A stretch of DNA of 23,236 nucleotides, from contig JAPHRL010000186.1 of the NCBI GenBank assembly GCA_026195755.1, forward strand, positions 1 through 23,236. Reading direction: 5' to 3'. Positions 22,114-23,236 of the stretch are shown here, piece by piece (position 1 is the first letter of the stretch; each line of letters opens with the position of its first letter). The notes under the pieces were generated by a model. It was not told the origin of the DNA. It was given only the letters and a program-made list of their open reading frames with translations, and searched no databases. The position numbers were made by a program, and so were the translations under genes. This stretch comes from Kangiella sp. (lineage in GTDB: Bacteria; Pseudomonadota; Gammaproteobacteria; Enterobacterales; Kangiellaceae).

Positions 22114-23236
22114 ATGAGTCAACAATTTGATATCCATTCACCGTTTCCGCCAGCGGGCGATCAGCCTAAAGCCATCAAGCAATTGCTGGAAGGGCTTGAA
22201 GACGGTTTGTCGCACCAAACGCTGCTTGGGGTAACAGGCTCAGGCAAAACCTATACTATGGCTAATGTAATTGCACAGAGTGGTCGCCCCGCGATCATTA
22301 TGGCACCTAATAAAACATTGGCGGCGCAGCTTTATGGCGAGATGAAGGAGTTTTTCCCTAATAACGCGGTGGAATACTTCGTTTCTTACTACGACTATTA
22401 TCAGCCGGAAGCCTATGTTGCAGCATCAGACACCTTTATCGAAAAAGATTCGTCGATTAATGAACACATCGAGCAAATGCGTTTGTCCGCAACACGAGCT
22501 TTATTAGAGCGACGAGATACCATTATTGTTGCTTCGGTATCCGCTATATATGGTCTGGGTGATCCTAAGGCTTTCCACAGCATGGTAATGCACCTGAAAG
22601 TAGGCGATGCGGTCGACCAACGATTCATTCTCAGGCGTCTGGCTGAGCTGCAATACACTCGGAATGAATTTGATCTGCAACGCGCTACTTACCGAGTTCG
22701 CGGTGACTTGATTGATATTTATCCAGCTGAATCGGAAAAACATGCAATAAGGATTGAGCTGTTTGATGATGAAGTAGAAACCATTCAAACCTTTGATCCG
22801 CTAACGGGTGAAGTATTGAAGCGTCTGACTCGTGTGACTGTTTTCCCAAAAAGCCACTATGTTACTTCGCGCCAAACCATTCTTGATGCTATTGAACAGA
22901 TTAAAGTAGACCTCAAAGAGCGGCTTGCTCAGTTTTATGAGCAAAATAAATTGGTTGAGGCGCAGCGTCTGGAGCAGCGTGTTAAGTTTGATATTGAGAT
23001 GATGCAGGAACTCGGTTACTGCTCTGGCATCGAAAACTACTCGCGCTACCTGTCGGGAGCGCAACCCGGCGAGCCGCCCCCTTGTTTATTGGACTATTTA
23101 CCGCCTGATGCCTTGATGATTATCGATGAGTCGCACGTGACTGTGTCCCAGATCGGCGCCATGTATAAAGGTGATCGTTCGCGCAAAGAAACTCTGGTTA
23201 ATTACGGCTTCCGACTGCCAGCAGCCCTGGACAACC
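22114..23236 (+). CDS. uvrB: UvrB, excinuclease ABC subunit B (N-terminal part; runs off the right edge)
   Basis: The frame from the ATG at 22114 is open to the window edge, giving 374 residues of a protein normally about 670. It has Walker A GVTGSGKT with K45 (same number as E. coli), the damage-gripping beta-hairpin YYDYYQPEAY, SVSAIYGLG, and IDESHVT as Walker B. UvrB verifies DNA damage after loading by UvrA and recruits UvrC for incision in nucleotide excision repair. No Shine-Dalgarno is visible before the ATG. The -10-like TATAAG only 8 bases upstream would imply a nearly leaderless mRNA, or that the true promoter lies further up. The C-terminal helicase and UvrC-binding parts are outside the window. 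Confidence 0.98.
   Translation, partial: MSQQFDIHSPFPPAGDQPKAIKQLLEGLEDGLSHQTLLGVTGSGKTYTMANVIAQSGRPAIIMAPNKTLAAQLYGEMKEFFPNNAVEYFVSYYDYYQPEAYVAASDTFIEKDSSINEHIEQMRLSATRALLERRDTIIVASVSAIYGLGDPKAFHSMVMHLKVGDAVDQRFILRRLAELQYTRNEFDLQRATYRVRGDLIDIYPAESEKHAIRIELFDDEVETIQTFDPLTGEVLKRLTRVTVFPKSHYVTSRQTILDAIEQIKVDLKERLAQFYEQNKLVEAQRLEQRVKFDIEMMQELGYCSGIENYSRYLSGAQPGEPPPCLLDYLPPDALMIIDESHVTVSQIGAMYKGDRSRKETLVNYGFRLPAALDN

Noticed and set aside
1..23236. CRISPR arrays, insertion sequences, integrases or prophage genes
   Set aside because: No repeat-spacer pattern, transposase or integrase frame was seen. The accessory stretch has no visible mobility gene or tRNA-end duplication.

Overview
The window looks like the chromosome of a moderately AT-rich gammaproteobacterium. 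It carries the core neighbourhood ubiG - mtaD - gyrA - serC - hisC - cmk - rpsA - ihfB - lapA - lapB - pyrF, then a small accessory stretch, then a SulP transporter with a universal stress protein, tRNA-Asn, an aspartate-type aminotransferase and uvrB. From gene order and protein style I lean towards the Kangiella/Oceanospirillales side of the class. That placement is an impression, not a demonstrated assignment.

Layout: 1-1793 is a minus-strand pair, mtaD followed by ubiG (ubiG runs off the left edge). gyrA and serC (2054-5838) lie on the plus strand and end at a bidirectional terminator shared with a minus-strand oligopeptidase B that carries an N-terminal membrane anchor (5903-8098). hisC, cmk and rpsA (8322-11926) form a plus-strand run. 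rpsA is preceded by a leader with two hairpins that show GGA in their loops plus a tandem repeat, which fits autogenous control by ribosomal protein S1. After a strong terminator come ihfB, lapA (TTG start), lapB and pyrF (12101-14634), then a small secreted ComEA-like helix-hairpin-helix protein and a convergent rhombosortase-like membrane protease.

The accessory part (about 15.7-17.7 kb) is AT-rich. It holds a three-gene plus-strand cassette of unknown function: a 51-residue Gly/Pro/Asp-rich peptide, a five-helix membrane protein whose TTG start overlaps the peptide's stop, and a single-pass membrane protein that overlaps the second gene by 107 bp. A convergent XRE-type regulator follows, with a cluster of TGCA-centred motifs in front of it. 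Divergent from the regulator is a gene-less stretch that ends in a strong intrinsic terminator, a good small-RNA candidate. This is the part of the window most likely to contain something undescribed.

The right part (18.1-23.2 kb) is housekeeping or stress-related: a SulP anion transporter with a STAS domain coupled to a tandem-domain Usp, tRNA-Asn(GUU) on the minus strand with a near-consensus promoter and a GC-rich discriminator, a class I aminotransferase with a GTG start, and divergent uvrB running off the right edge. Compared with the Pseudomonas order around gyrA (mtnA, pheA and aroA included), this window lacks those three genes; the oligopeptidase sits where pheA would be.
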